NCBI GenBank assembly: GCA_030429205.1
Contig: JAUICZ010000001.1
Location: 1,664,806-1,728,805 of the forward strand
DNA from: Bacteroidia bacterium
GTDB taxonomy: Bacteria > Bacteroidota > Bacteroidia > Chitinophagales > Chitinophagaceae
Length of the DNA stretch: 64,000 nt
Direction: 5' to 3'
Positions 8,478 through 16,153 of the stretch are shown in pieces. The notes below the pieces were generated by a model, which did not search any database, was not told where the DNA came from, and worked only from the letters and a program-made list of their open reading frames with translations. The position numbers and the translations under genes were made by a program. Numbering within the stretch: the first letter of the stretch is position 1; each line of letters opens with the position of its first letter.

Positions 8478-10460
8478 ATGAAAAAAACTGTTTGGATATT
8501 GTGCCTGTTGCTGGTAGCATCATACGCCGGCGCGCAGGATTCAAAACCCGAAAAAGACTCTATTCCCGGCATTGAAGCACCGGCAAGTGCTACTAAAGAT
8601 CAGTACGAACTAGCTCGTTACTTATGCGAAGGCATCATGAGTGATGAACAAAAGGCTTTTATACTGTTTAACTGGGTAACACACAACATCAGTCTGGATG
8701 TAGACGCAAACAGAGATCCCGAACAGCAAGACCCGACTATAAGAGAAATACTACGATCTAAAAAAACGGTTGTAAACGGCTATATAAAGTTATACCTGGC
8801 TTTGTGCCATGCGGCAGGTTTAGACGCTGTAGATATTGTAGGGTATGGCAGACGCTGGGAGTATGATGATGGAGATGAGCTGTATATACCACGCAGCGGC
8901 TGGTGTGCGGTGCTTATTAACGGTACCTGGGAGTTTATAGATCCGGCATCAGGGGCAGGGTATGTAACGCATCAGCCCAAATGGTTAAGAGAGCAGCTTA
9001 ACAAATTCACAAAAAAAGATGTGCGCTATGTAAAGCGCGGAGAGTTTGAGCAGGAGTATGACGCCTCTCAGTTTAAGTTCAACCCGGTTACCATGAGGTC
9101 GAAAAGAATAGCGGCAGACCCGCTTTGGCAAATGGTGCGCAACCCCATGCCTTTATCGATCTTCAGGCAGGGAGATAGTGCTGTGGTATCTTATATACTG
9201 GTAAACAATAAAAGATTAAAGAACACTGCAGACCTGCTAAGGGTGGCAGGTTACAACGCCGCTAAAAGAACAGCAGAAAGAGCAGAACGTACACATAATT
9301 ATAACCCGAACTTTTGGTTAGACCTCGGTGCCAAAGAGCAGTACGAAGCATCTTTGTTACTGGCAAAGTATACCCGAAAAGGCAATATACAGGTAAACAG
9401 TACTACCCGAAAGGCTATAGAAAAAGCACAACAAAAGCTGGATAAAGCAATGGAGTATGTTGACTCCCAGAAGTCGTATGTATCTCCGCACTATGCACAA
9501 CTGAAAAGAAAAAATTCTGACAAAAGTATAGAAGCAAAAAGGCGCTTTAGAGATCTGAGGTCGGAAACCAGCCAAATAGTGTCTCGGTTGGAGTCGCTTA
9601 CCGGTAAGCTGAACGGAAAGGGCGATGGTATGGAAGAGCAGAAAAAGAAGAACGATAAGATACTGGATACTTTAACGGATGCAAAGATCGATGAGGTAAA
9701 AACGATTTCCAGACCCAAGCCTTCTGACGACCCGCTGGTAGTAAACATTACTGATAGTATTGATAACAGAGAGGAGCGTTTAAGAGCATTACAAAAAGAA
9801 GAAGAAACAATATTGCTGAGTATGGCAGCAATGGCTGATGAGGAAGATAAATATGTGAAGCGATTAGCACAGCGTTTGCCGATAGCTGACTCTTTATTAA
9901 GGCTGGAACAATCTTACAGAGAGGTATTGAAAGATAGCTACGATAAAGAAGTGGCACAGCTGGTAGATGCGCACGATCTTGTTTGGAAACACGGGGTGAC
10001 TCACCAACAAAAAGCATACTTAGAGAACATAGAAAATATGGTGAAGACGTATAGTGAGTTGCGGATTAATTATAAACAGCAAATGCTACTGTACAGAAGT
10101 ATATTGAAAGGTATGGAACTGTATAAACGTCTGGCGGCAGAGAATGGTGATGTGGGCGATCTGTATACATCCACAGTACAACGATACAGAAACACAGTGC
10201 AGAAGTTTAACGACCGTATAGAAGCACAGGCACAATATTATGCAAGTAGCGTAGAAGGATTTGAACTGATGAAAAAAGCATATGAAGAAGATCTGGAGTT
10301 ACTGGAGAAGATGGAAGAAGTAGAGGTACAGCGTAAAGAAATTGAAAATACCATTTTGGAAGACAGGCGTTCTTATGATGAAAAGGAGCTGGACATGCTC
10401 ACTAATAATCTGGAAGCGCAGAAAGATGATCTGAAGAAAATATTGGATGAGTTTGAGTAA
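8478..10460 (+). CDS. Exported transglutaminase-fold protein lacking catalytic Cys and His, with coiled-coil C terminus
   Basis: The ATG at 8478 (MKKTVW) is preferred over an in-frame GTG at 8472. A signal peptide ends near GAQD. Residues about 40-165 follow the transglutaminase-like core: the usual VCxGY becomes TVVNGYIKLYLALCHAAG with Asn100 in place of the nucleophile Cys. The usual HAW becomes Ser140-Gly141-Trp142, so the His is lost, while the third-position Asp155 (FIDP) remains. Residues about 300-660 are highly charged helices, probably coiled coil. It is the first gene of a three-gene operon with short gaps (11 and 3 nt). A structural or binding role at the envelope is inferred, because catalysis looks impossible. 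Confidence 0.8.
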   Translation: MKKTVWILCLLLVASYAGAQDSKPEKDSIPGIEAPASATKDQYELARYLCEGIMSDEQKAFILFNWVTHNISLDVDANRDPEQQDPTIREILRSKKTVVNGYIKLYLALCHAAGLDAVDIVGYGRRWEYDDGDELYIPRSGWCAVLINGTWEFIDPASGAGYVTHQPKWLREQLNKFTKKDVRYVKRGEFEQEYDASQFKFNPVTMRSKRIAADPLWQMVRNPMPLSIFRQGDSAVVSYILVNNKRLKNTADLLRVAGYNAAKRTAERAERTHNYNPNFWLDLGAKEQYEASLLLAKYTRKGNIQVNSTTRKAIEKAQQKLDKAMEYVDSQKSYVSPHYAQLKRKNSDKSIEAKRRFRDLRSETSQIVSRLESLTGKLNGKGDGMEEQKKKNDKILDTLTDAKIDEVKTISRPKPSDDPLVVNITDSIDNREERLRALQKEEETILLSMAAMADEEDKYVKRLAQRLPIADSLLRLEQSYREVLKDSYDKEVAQLVDAHDLVWKHGVTHQQKAYLENIENMVKTYSELRINYKQQMLLYRSILKGMELYKRLAAENGDVGDLYTSTVQRYRNTVQKFNDRIEAQAQYYASSVEGFELMKKAYEEDLELLEKMEEVEVQRKEIENTILEDRRSYDEKELDMLTNNLEAQKDDLKKILDEFE

Positions 10461-10471
10461 TCTAACATGCT

Positions 10472-11419
10472 ATGACCCTAAAACCTGTATTCATATTACT
10501 ATTACTGCTGTCGGTTAACTGCACCGCAACAAGTGGTGATCATCTTTATGAGAACTATCAAAAAAGCAGCAAACAAAACAAGATACACAAGGGTAGAACC
10601 GTGCTTGTTTTTGCAGGGCAAACTGCTGTTATGGGTGGTGCATTGGTTGGCTTGAGTACTATATGGTACAAAGACTACGAGCACAGTAGCTTTCATGCAA
10701 AAAATGATATGAAAGTATGGAATCAGGTAGATAAGCTGGGACATGCTTACAGTGCCTACAGCATGGCGGGGCCGCTGGCAGATATGTATCGCTGGGCAGG
10801 AATGAGCCATAAAAAAAGCGCCTTGTTTGGTACGCTGTATAGCTATGCCTTTCTTACAACTGTGGAGCTATTTGATGCCCACTCAGTACAGTGGGGTTTT
10901 AGCTATGGCGATGCGCTGGCCAATACAGCTGGGGCTTTGTTATTTTTGGGGCAAGAGTTGTTGTGGGAAGAGCAACGTATACAGTTGAAGTTCAGCTACC
11001 ACAATGTGCAGTACGAGCCCTATTATAAAGCTAATATGGACAGGCTGTTTGGTACAAACCTGCCGGAAAGATTGCTGAAGGATTATAACGGACAAACCTA
11101 CTGGTTGTCTGCATCTGTACATTCTTTTGGGGTAGACTGGTGGCCCAAATGGCTAAACGTGGCCATAGGCTATGGTGGAGAGCAGATGTATGGCGCATTT
11201 TATAACTCGTGGAAAGACGAGAAGGGTAAGTACTACGATGCCAATCATATACCGAGGTTGAGGCAGGTCTATATCTCTCCTGATATCAACTTATCAGTAA
11301 TTGAAACGAAGAGTGGATTCTTAAATGCAGTCTTCGACCGACTGACCATCAAGATACCTGCACCTACGATGGAGTTTAATACAAGTGGTAAACACAAATT
11401 TCACTGGTTGTATTTTTAG
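10472..11419 (+). CDS. DUF2279 (YfiM-like) exported protein
   Basis: 315 residues. An N-terminal hydrophobic signal (FILLLLLSVNCTA) contains a Cys at about residue 17, a possible but weak lipobox. A DUF2279/YfiM-type region runs from about residue 45 to 165, recognisable from VDKLGHAYSAYSMAG, the TVELFDAHSVQWGFSYGDALANTAGA stretch in several helices, and the following QELLW. The C-terminal half (about 200-315) is beta-rich (SFGVDWWPKWLNVAIGYG). It lies 11 nt after the transglutaminase-fold gene and 3 nt before the TPM gene. Biochemical function of the family is unknown; an envelope role is inferred. Confidence 0.7.
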   Translation: MTLKPVFILLLLLSVNCTATSGDHLYENYQKSSKQNKIHKGRTVLVFAGQTAVMGGALVGLSTIWYKDYEHSSFHAKNDMKVWNQVDKLGHAYSAYSMAGPLADMYRWAGMSHKKSALFGTLYSYAFLTTVELFDAHSVQWGFSYGDALANTAGALLFLGQELLWEEQRIQLKFSYHNVQYEPYYKANMDRLFGTNLPERLLKDYNGQTYWLSASVHSFGVDWWPKWLNVAIGYGGEQMYGAFYNSWKDEKGKYYDANHIPRLRQVYISPDINLSVIETKSGFLNAVFDRLTIKIPAPTMEFNTSGKHKFHWLYF

Positions 11420-11422
11420 TGT

Positions 11423-11956
11423 ATGTTAAGCAGGCAGTTAAAAAATAGTTGGCTTTTTATAGTGATGTTATTTGTCTCGGCAACAGTACAGGCACAAATA
11501 CTGGATGTTGAGATCCCTGAAAGCCAGTTGCTGCAACAAGTGGGCTGGGTGAACGATTTTGAAGATGTGCTGACCGACGAGGAAGAGGAAATGTTGAGTA
11601 AAATAATTAGTGCTTACGAGGTGGAAACAAGCATTGAAATTGTATTGGTGACATTGCCTGAAAATGTTGTAGCAGAAGAGAAACTATTTGATACCTATAC
11701 TTTTAAATTAGCACACCATTGGCAAGTAGGAAAAGCCATCAAGAATAATGGTGTTTTAATAGGCTTTAGTACGGCGTATAAGAAAATAAGAATCAATAAC
11801 GGTTATGGTATAGAAGATGTGCTGAGTGATGTAGAAACCCAAGCGATAATTAAAGATTACTTTGTTCCTCACTTTAAGAAAGGAGAATACTATGAAGGAA
11901 GCAGAACCGGTATAGAAAGGCTTATGAATATTTTGCGCTTAAGAATGAAAGAATAG
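11423..11956 (+). CDS. Secreted TPM-domain protein
   Basis: 177 residues: a signal peptide (ending VQAQ) followed by a TPM domain over about residues 40-175. Family signatures are VNDFEDVLTDEEEEMLSKII at the start, the IEIVLVTLPE strand, NNGVLIGFSTAYKKIRI and NGYGIEDVLSD. TPM domains occur in photosystem II repair phosphatase-like proteins and in bacterial YgcG-type exported proteins. There is no C-terminal membrane segment, unlike many YgcG proteins. Last gene of the 8478-11956 operon. Its stop is 3 nt from that of the convergent methyltransferase. Confidence 0.75.
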   Translation: MLSRQLKNSWLFIVMLFVSATVQAQILDVEIPESQLLQQVGWVNDFEDVLTDEEEEMLSKIISAYEVETSIEIVLVTLPENVVAEEKLFDTYTFKLAHHWQVGKAIKNNGVLIGFSTAYKKIRINNGYGIEDVLSDVETQAIIKDYFVPHFKKGEYYEGSRTGIERLMNILRLRMKE

Positions 11957-11959
11957 TGG

Positions 11960-12784
11960 CTATTTCATTCCTTCAACAAAAGCCATAGGGACGGTAAGTT
12001 GTAAACCTCCGTTTTCTGATAAGTTGTTTAACCGTTCTTCTAATTGAGTAAATACAGCCACCTCATCAGTGCTTTGTAATAAACCCCTCCATGTGCCCAG
12101 CCAGCCCAGCTTTACAAAATGGTGGTTTAAAAATGCACTACCGCTTGCAAACGTCATGCTGAAGCTATCTTCTGCCACTTTGCTTATGGAAAAGCCTGCA
12201 TTGGTAAACAGGGTTGCCGTTGTTTCAATAGTGCCTCTGCGCTCTTCGTCAGACTGCAATTTCTTGGCCAGGTCTGTTAAGTTCATTTCATTCAATACAT
12301 CTTGAAATACTTTGTAGAACTCAGCCCAATGACCTTTTAAGTTGGTGGTTAATGCCAGCTTACCACCCGGCTTTAATACTCGATTACACTCTTTAAATAC
12401 AGCAGGTGCATCTTCAAAATTATTTATGCCCAGGTTAGATATTATCAGGTCGGTACTATTATCCTCGAAAGGAAGGTTGGCAGCACTACTGTTTACCAGC
12501 TGTACATTATGCAAGCCATAGTTGTTTACTTTTTGTTCAGCACGTTGCATGGCGGTTGCCCATATATCTACACCATAGCAGGTACAGCTATCTCCGAATC
12601 TGGATGCCAGCTCCATAAGCGGGAAACCTGTGCCGGTACCAATATCCACTATCGTTTGGTTGGGCTTATAGTCAATATGATCTAATAGCATCAACCCGAA
12701 TTGAGCACTCCATAAGGGGAGCTCGTCGTAAGTGGTAACAAAGTTATCGCTGTCTTCAAACTTGTATGATAGATATCTGGTCAT
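11960..12784 (-). CDS. Class I SAM-dependent methyltransferase
   Basis: 274 residues. Motif I is IVDIGTGTGFPLMELA (DIGTGTG at residues 47-53). It is followed by the acidic strand-2 end (YGVDIW), SSAANLPFEDNSTDLIISNLG (motifs II/III) and the VLKPGGKLALTTNL post-motif. This is the UbiE/COQ5-type methyltransferase_11 layout. The substrate cannot be predicted. No partner enzyme is adjacent. A decayed copy of its 5' end lies about 3.3 kb away at 16049-16131 in the same orientation. Tandem 21-bp repeats lie 58-99 bp upstream of the start. Confidence 0.85.
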   Translation of the reverse strand: MTRYLSYKFEDSDNFVTTYDELPLWSAQFGLMLLDHIDYKPNQTIVDIGTGTGFPLMELASRFGDSCTCYGVDIWATAMQRAEQKVNNYGLHNVQLVNSSAANLPFEDNSTDLIISNLGINNFEDAPAVFKECNRVLKPGGKLALTTNLKGHWAEFYKVFQDVLNEMNLTDLAKKLQSDEERRGTIETTATLFTNAGFSISKVAEDSFSMTFASGSAFLNHHFVKLGWLGTWRGLLQSTDEVAVFTQLEERLNNLSENGGLQLTVPMAFVEGMK

Positions 12785-12814
12785 GTATGTGATAAATGTA
12801 TGACAAAAAGACGA

Positions 12815-12916
12815 ATGCTAGAGTATGTTGAAAAATGCACTAAACAATACTTTAAACGTATGAAACAACACTTTAAACGAATGGTAGTGTCAATTGCGCA
12901 AATGCTTCGCCTGTAG
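12815..12916 (+). CDS. Possible 33-residue cationic peptide with a 7-residue repeat
   Basis: ATG-to-TAG ORF encoding a Lys/Arg-rich peptide containing KQYFKRM followed immediately by KQHFKRM. The peptide repeat is the translation of two 21-bp DNA repeats (12842-12862 and 12863-12883, 19 of 21 identical). The repeat length is a multiple of three, so the reading frame is kept. No ribosome-binding site stands out. The repeats could equally be operator sites for the methyltransferase on the minus strand. Coding status is uncertain. Confidence 0.25.
   Translation: MLEYVEKCTKQYFKRMKQHFKRMVVSIAQMLRL
12842..12883. repeat. Tandem 21-bp direct repeat
   Basis: AAACAATACTTTAAACGTATG and AAACAACACTTTAAACGAATG are adjacent and differ at two positions. 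They are 58-99 bp upstream of the minus-strand methyltransferase start. A two-helical-turn spacing fits a regulator array, but they also lie within a small ORF. Confidence 0.6.
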
Positions 12917-12965
12917 AATATGACCTTGGTGTAGCTTTATATTAGATAAACAAAACTTATAAATT

Positions 12966-13115
12966 ATGCGGAAGACATTGTTAATTATTACCCTGTTGTT
13001 TAGCTCCATAGCAACATGGGCACAGAACTACAATTTTAACGGAACGATGAGCAGGGAGACCCTGGAGCTTTACTTATCGCGCGCAATTACCATGAGTATT
13101 TTAATACGGCAATAA
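12966..13115 (+). pseudogene. Truncated exported-protein gene (N-terminal remnant)
   Basis: 49 codons from ATG to TAA: a clear signal peptide (MRKTLLIITLLF ... ATWAQ) and then NYNFNGTMSRETLELYL, which reads like the first mature residues of a longer secreted Bacteroidota protein. The frame stops after ITMSILIRQ in AT-rich sequence with no continuation seen in the other frames. It lies between the methyltransferase and the spike-like gene, so it may have been cut off when the latter arrived. It could alternatively be a genuine small secreted peptide. Confidence 0.5.
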
Positions 13116-13163
13116 TATTAAATATTGATGTTTAATTAAGATAATAAAAATGTTTTTAAAGGT

Positions 13164-13193
13164 TTTGTTTAAAGATTTTAATTAGTATTTTTG
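13164..13193 (+). promoter_or_regulatory. Bacteroidota-type promoter
   Basis: TTTG (13164-13167) and TATTTTTG (13186-13193, matching TAnnTTTG) are 18 nt apart, as expected for -33/-7 elements of the Bacteroidota housekeeping sigma factor. It would drive the spike-like gene at 13423 with a leader of about 220 nt. Confidence 0.45.
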
Positions 13194-13422
13194 TTGTTGT
13201 AAATTGCATTTGTGTTAAACTTGTTTAAAGCCGATTGTTGAGGCAATACAAAATGTACATTTGAGTTAATAAACTATCATCATAACCTTTTTTGTAAAAA
13301 CATCACCATTGAAAAACTCCACATAATATACCAACACGCATTTAATACCACATAACCAATGCTTGCATCTACTGCAGGCACATTACCAAGTAATCATTTT
13401 TTAAACCATAAATTTCAAGTCC

Positions 13423-15957
13423 ATGACCAAGATTGAAGATTTCGGCGCAGTCGCCGACCTGACACGGATTGTCGTGTCTATTGACGTAAGTGTAAACGAT
13501 CAAAGAGTTACAACAACCTCTGCAACATTCGCAGCAACAGATGTTGGTAAAGTTATATGCATCAAACAAGCTCGGGATGCATCATCGTACAGTAGTAATA
13601 AAGCTACATTGACGGCTAAGATCGTAACATATAACAGTGCTACATCGGTAGATATAGATACTGCTGCTGATTATGATGTTACAGACGGCGATGCGTATTT
13701 TTATACAAATAACTACGATGCTATACAAGATGCCATTGATCATTGTGCTACTAATGATATCGGAATATTGTTTGCAGAAACGGAAGGGGTGTTTGGTATC
13801 GATCCCTGGATGTCTAGCAATGTCCCTGTAGATCCTGATGATTATAAAGCAAATGGCTTGCAACTGGGTGAAAGCAGCCTTAATATTAAAGGAGGAGGTA
13901 AAGGAGTAACGAACTTTAAATGGTGCGTAGAAGACAATTTTGAAACAGATATTGCTTCCCGATACAAGTTCTCCGGTTTTGTAATAAAATATTCAGGAGA
14001 TTTTGTGTTTGAAGATTTTACAATGTTAGCGCCCGATAGGTTGACCACAGAGGTAATTAACCAGAGAGATTATGGGTTTTATTTAAGCCCTGTTGGTACT
14101 AATCTGATTGACGCTACTGTAACGTTAAGGAATATTGATATCATCGGAGATCAGGCCGGAGGGTATGAGTATGCAGACCTGCAATGGTCTCATGGTATGT
14201 TGAGTTCTTCCAGTGAATCAGACGTTCAATCATATTTCTACAATGTGGTAATAAAAGCTGACGCGCAAGGTATTGCTCATTTTGATGGTGATGGTAATAA
14301 ACAAGTTTTTACTGCGGAAGATCTAAATATATACTATACAGGTTCTCCTCTGTTGACTCTTGATTATGGTGATGGAAGTACTACTGGTGCCAGCACAGAT
14401 GCTTCAACAGATAAGGTAACTGTAAATGTTCCGGGCTTTTCTTTTTACGATCTCGTTGTAAACGATACAAGAGACCTTGTAGTTGTTTTAGATCTTGGAG
14501 GGAGTTTACTGGAGTGCCCTGTGCAAACTATCATCTCTAGTACTGAGATGACAACAAGTACAGATATCCTTACAAACTACTCTGATAAGGTGTTTTATAT
14601 TACAAGAAACAATGGAAATAGCGACCAGTTTTTTGGTCATAGCTTATACATCCACCCTTCTGTTACAATGAATATAAATGGGTATACCGCTTTTTATGCT
14701 AATGGTTACCGTATGCATGTATATAGTGGTGGTGGTACTCAGTATGGTGCAGCATACCGTTATCTGAACTATATGAAGCAGTATGATGCTAACAACCCAT
14801 TGTTCCCGGGGCTGGATAGTATGCACGGGTGGCTGATGTCTACAGACCAAACAAGTGCAAACTATATCACCAATTCAGAGATTATTTTCTATAATGGTAC
14901 AGATGTAGTTGACTACAAGTTTTACGATACAAGGTTTTTAGACCCTGCTAATAATGGAGTTACATTTAACGGAAATGTAGATTTGGTAGGTTGTACTTTG
15001 CCTAGTGCGTATCAGTACGGAGATGCTAAAGTGCTGAACCTGATAAATTGCCATGTTGATGACCAGATCGCTACCAACTTCAATGGTATTATAAACACAT
15101 ACAATACTTATTATGATAGAAAGAGGAGATATCCAAGCGGAACTCCTTCCGGTACTATCAATTCTCTCGAGAAGCTGTGCTTTAAACAGGATGAGTATAA
15201 GTTTGAATACTTTGATAATGCTGCAGGAACAGAAGTTAGTGGTGTAGGTGGAATGTACACTACCAGTCCAAAATCTGTTTATTATCTTAAAAATGTAGTT
15301 GAAGATGATTTTTCAACAGCTGTATTTGATGGTAAAGACGGGCAAACTGCAGATGTGTTAAGAGTAAGAAGGCATGATGGTGAGGATAACCTTACTGTGA
15401 GCAATAGCTCCAGCACAGATGTACATCAAGGATTGACCGTGTCAAACAGGTTGTCAGGCGAGGATATTATAAAAATACTGAAAGGCTCTCCTGCTACTGT
15501 TGCTGTAAGTGTTGAAGAAGATGGTGTCACCAACATTAATGATGGTTTAAACCTATCTGGCCCGGTTGTATGGAATGTGAAGTATAATGATGCTCATTTG
15601 AAGTATGGCCCGTATGTGTTTGGTGAGTTGGCAGGTGTTTCCGGTACGCCGACAGTTGGTGCTTTATTGCGCTTGAATAATTTGGTAGATGATGCCTGGG
15701 CTGCATTGGTGCTTGATGCAAAATCAAGTCAGAGCAGTCATATAATGAGAGTGAGAAACTCTAGCCTGGATGACCAATTATATATTACGAAAGATTTTGG
15801 CTTGAAGATGGATACTACAACGGATACTTTCAGTCCGCCGAAGTTAGATTCAACTCAAATCTCAGCATTAACACCTGCTGCGGGTGATATAGTGTATAAT
15901 ACAAGCACTAATAAACACCAGGGGTACGATGGTACATCATGGAATGATATGTATTAA
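13423..15957 (+). CDS. Phage tail-spike-like right-handed beta-helix protein
   Basis: 844 residues without a signal peptide or T9SS tail. The N terminus (KIEDFGAVADLTR) and YDAIQDAIDHCATNDIGILFAE match the pectate-lyase-3/tail-spike start (DFGAvgDG ... AIQ.AId). The middle is Gly/Asn/Asp-rich with repeated short strands, typical of a parallel beta-helix. The end (PPKLDSTQISALTPAAGDIV, then YNTSTNKHQGYDGTSW) resembles C termini of phage tail fibres and Bacteroidota surface proteins. No other phage gene is adjacent. It has its own promoter and terminator, and is flanked by a truncated gene and a methyltransferase relic, suggesting acquisition. Polysaccharide binding or cleavage is plausible but unproven. 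Confidence 0.65.
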   Translation: MTKIEDFGAVADLTRIVVSIDVSVNDQRVTTTSATFAATDVGKVICIKQARDASSYSSNKATLTAKIVTYNSATSVDIDTAADYDVTDGDAYFYTNNYDAIQDAIDHCATNDIGILFAETEGVFGIDPWMSSNVPVDPDDYKANGLQLGESSLNIKGGGKGVTNFKWCVEDNFETDIASRYKFSGFVIKYSGDFVFEDFTMLAPDRLTTEVINQRDYGFYLSPVGTNLIDATVTLRNIDIIGDQAGGYEYADLQWSHGMLSSSSESDVQSYFYNVVIKADAQGIAHFDGDGNKQVFTAEDLNIYYTGSPLLTLDYGDGSTTGASTDASTDKVTVNVPGFSFYDLVVNDTRDLVVVLDLGGSLLECPVQTIISSTEMTTSTDILTNYSDKVFYITRNNGNSDQFFGHSLYIHPSVTMNINGYTAFYANGYRMHVYSGGGTQYGAAYRYLNYMKQYDANNPLFPGLDSMHGWLMSTDQTSANYITNSEIIFYNGTDVVDYKFYDTRFLDPANNGVTFNGNVDLVGCTLPSAYQYGDAKVLNLINCHVDDQIATNFNGIINTYNTYYDRKRRYPSGTPSGTINSLEKLCFKQDEYKFEYFDNAAGTEVSGVGGMYTTSPKSVYYLKNVVEDDFSTAVFDGKDGQTADVLRVRRHDGEDNLTVSNSSSTDVHQGLTVSNRLSGEDIIKILKGSPATVAVSVEEDGVTNINDGLNLSGPVVWNVKYNDAHLKYGPYVFGELAGVSGTPTVGALLRLNNLVDDAWAALVLDAKSSQSSHIMRVRNSSLDDQLYITKDFGLKMDTTTDTFSPPKLDSTQISALTPAAGDIVYNTSTNKHQGYDGTSWNDMY

Positions 15958-15979
15958 TATATTGTCGTTGTTTTTTTCT

Positions 15980-16011
15980 CAATACGCTCATGCATTTGCA
16001 TGAGCGTATTG
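15980..16011 (+). terminator. Strong hairpin after the spike-like gene
   Basis: CAATACGCTCATGCA (15980-15994) and TGCATGAGCGTATTG (15997-16011) form a perfect 15-bp inverted repeat starting 22 nt after the stop codon, followed by TTTATTATA. The T-run before it allows use on the minus strand too. Confidence 0.8.
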
Positions 16012-16048
16012 TTTATTATAGGATCTTTTCATGAGGGGGGATACTGTT

Positions 16049-16131
16049 TTGAGCACTCCATAAGGGTAGTTGGTTCTAAGTGGTAACAAGTGAGTGCTGT
16101 CTTTAAACCGGTATGATAGATGCATGGTCAT
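16049..16131 (-). pseudogene. Relic of the 5' end of a second methyltransferase gene
   Basis: By eye, 69 of 84 aligned positions match 12701-12784, which is the first 28 codons of the methyltransferase. The ATG aligns exactly (16131 with 12784) and there is a one-base deletion that breaks the frame. The first codons read MTMHLSYRFKDS against MTRYLSYKFEDS. Similarity stops abruptly at 16049, on the side of the spike-gene terminator. Same orientation as the intact gene, so the two copies flank the intervening 3.3 kb as imperfect direct repeats. Confidence 0.75.
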
Positions 16132-16153
16132 GCACCTAAGCTAAATTGTATAC

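Larger units (their letters stand above)
12785..13422. other. 638-bp AT-rich intergenic stretch with micro-ORF, gene remnant and promoter
   Basis: This is the only long stretch without an intact conventional gene. It holds tandem 21-bp repeats inside a 33-codon ORF (12815-12916), a 49-codon remnant with signal peptide (12966-13115), a promoter-like pair (13164-13193) and an A/T-rich leader of about 230 nt before the spike-like gene. No tRNA or other structured RNA was recognised. Confidence 0.6.

Noticed and set aside
13423-15957. Prophage or tailocin cluster around the spike-like gene
   Set aside because: No tail, capsid, integrase or lysis genes flank it, so only a lone spike-like protein is claimed.
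16027-16038. TTTTCATGAGGG shared with 56437-56448
   Set aside because: A single 12-nt match without flanking similarity, expected by chance in AT-rich intergenic DNA.
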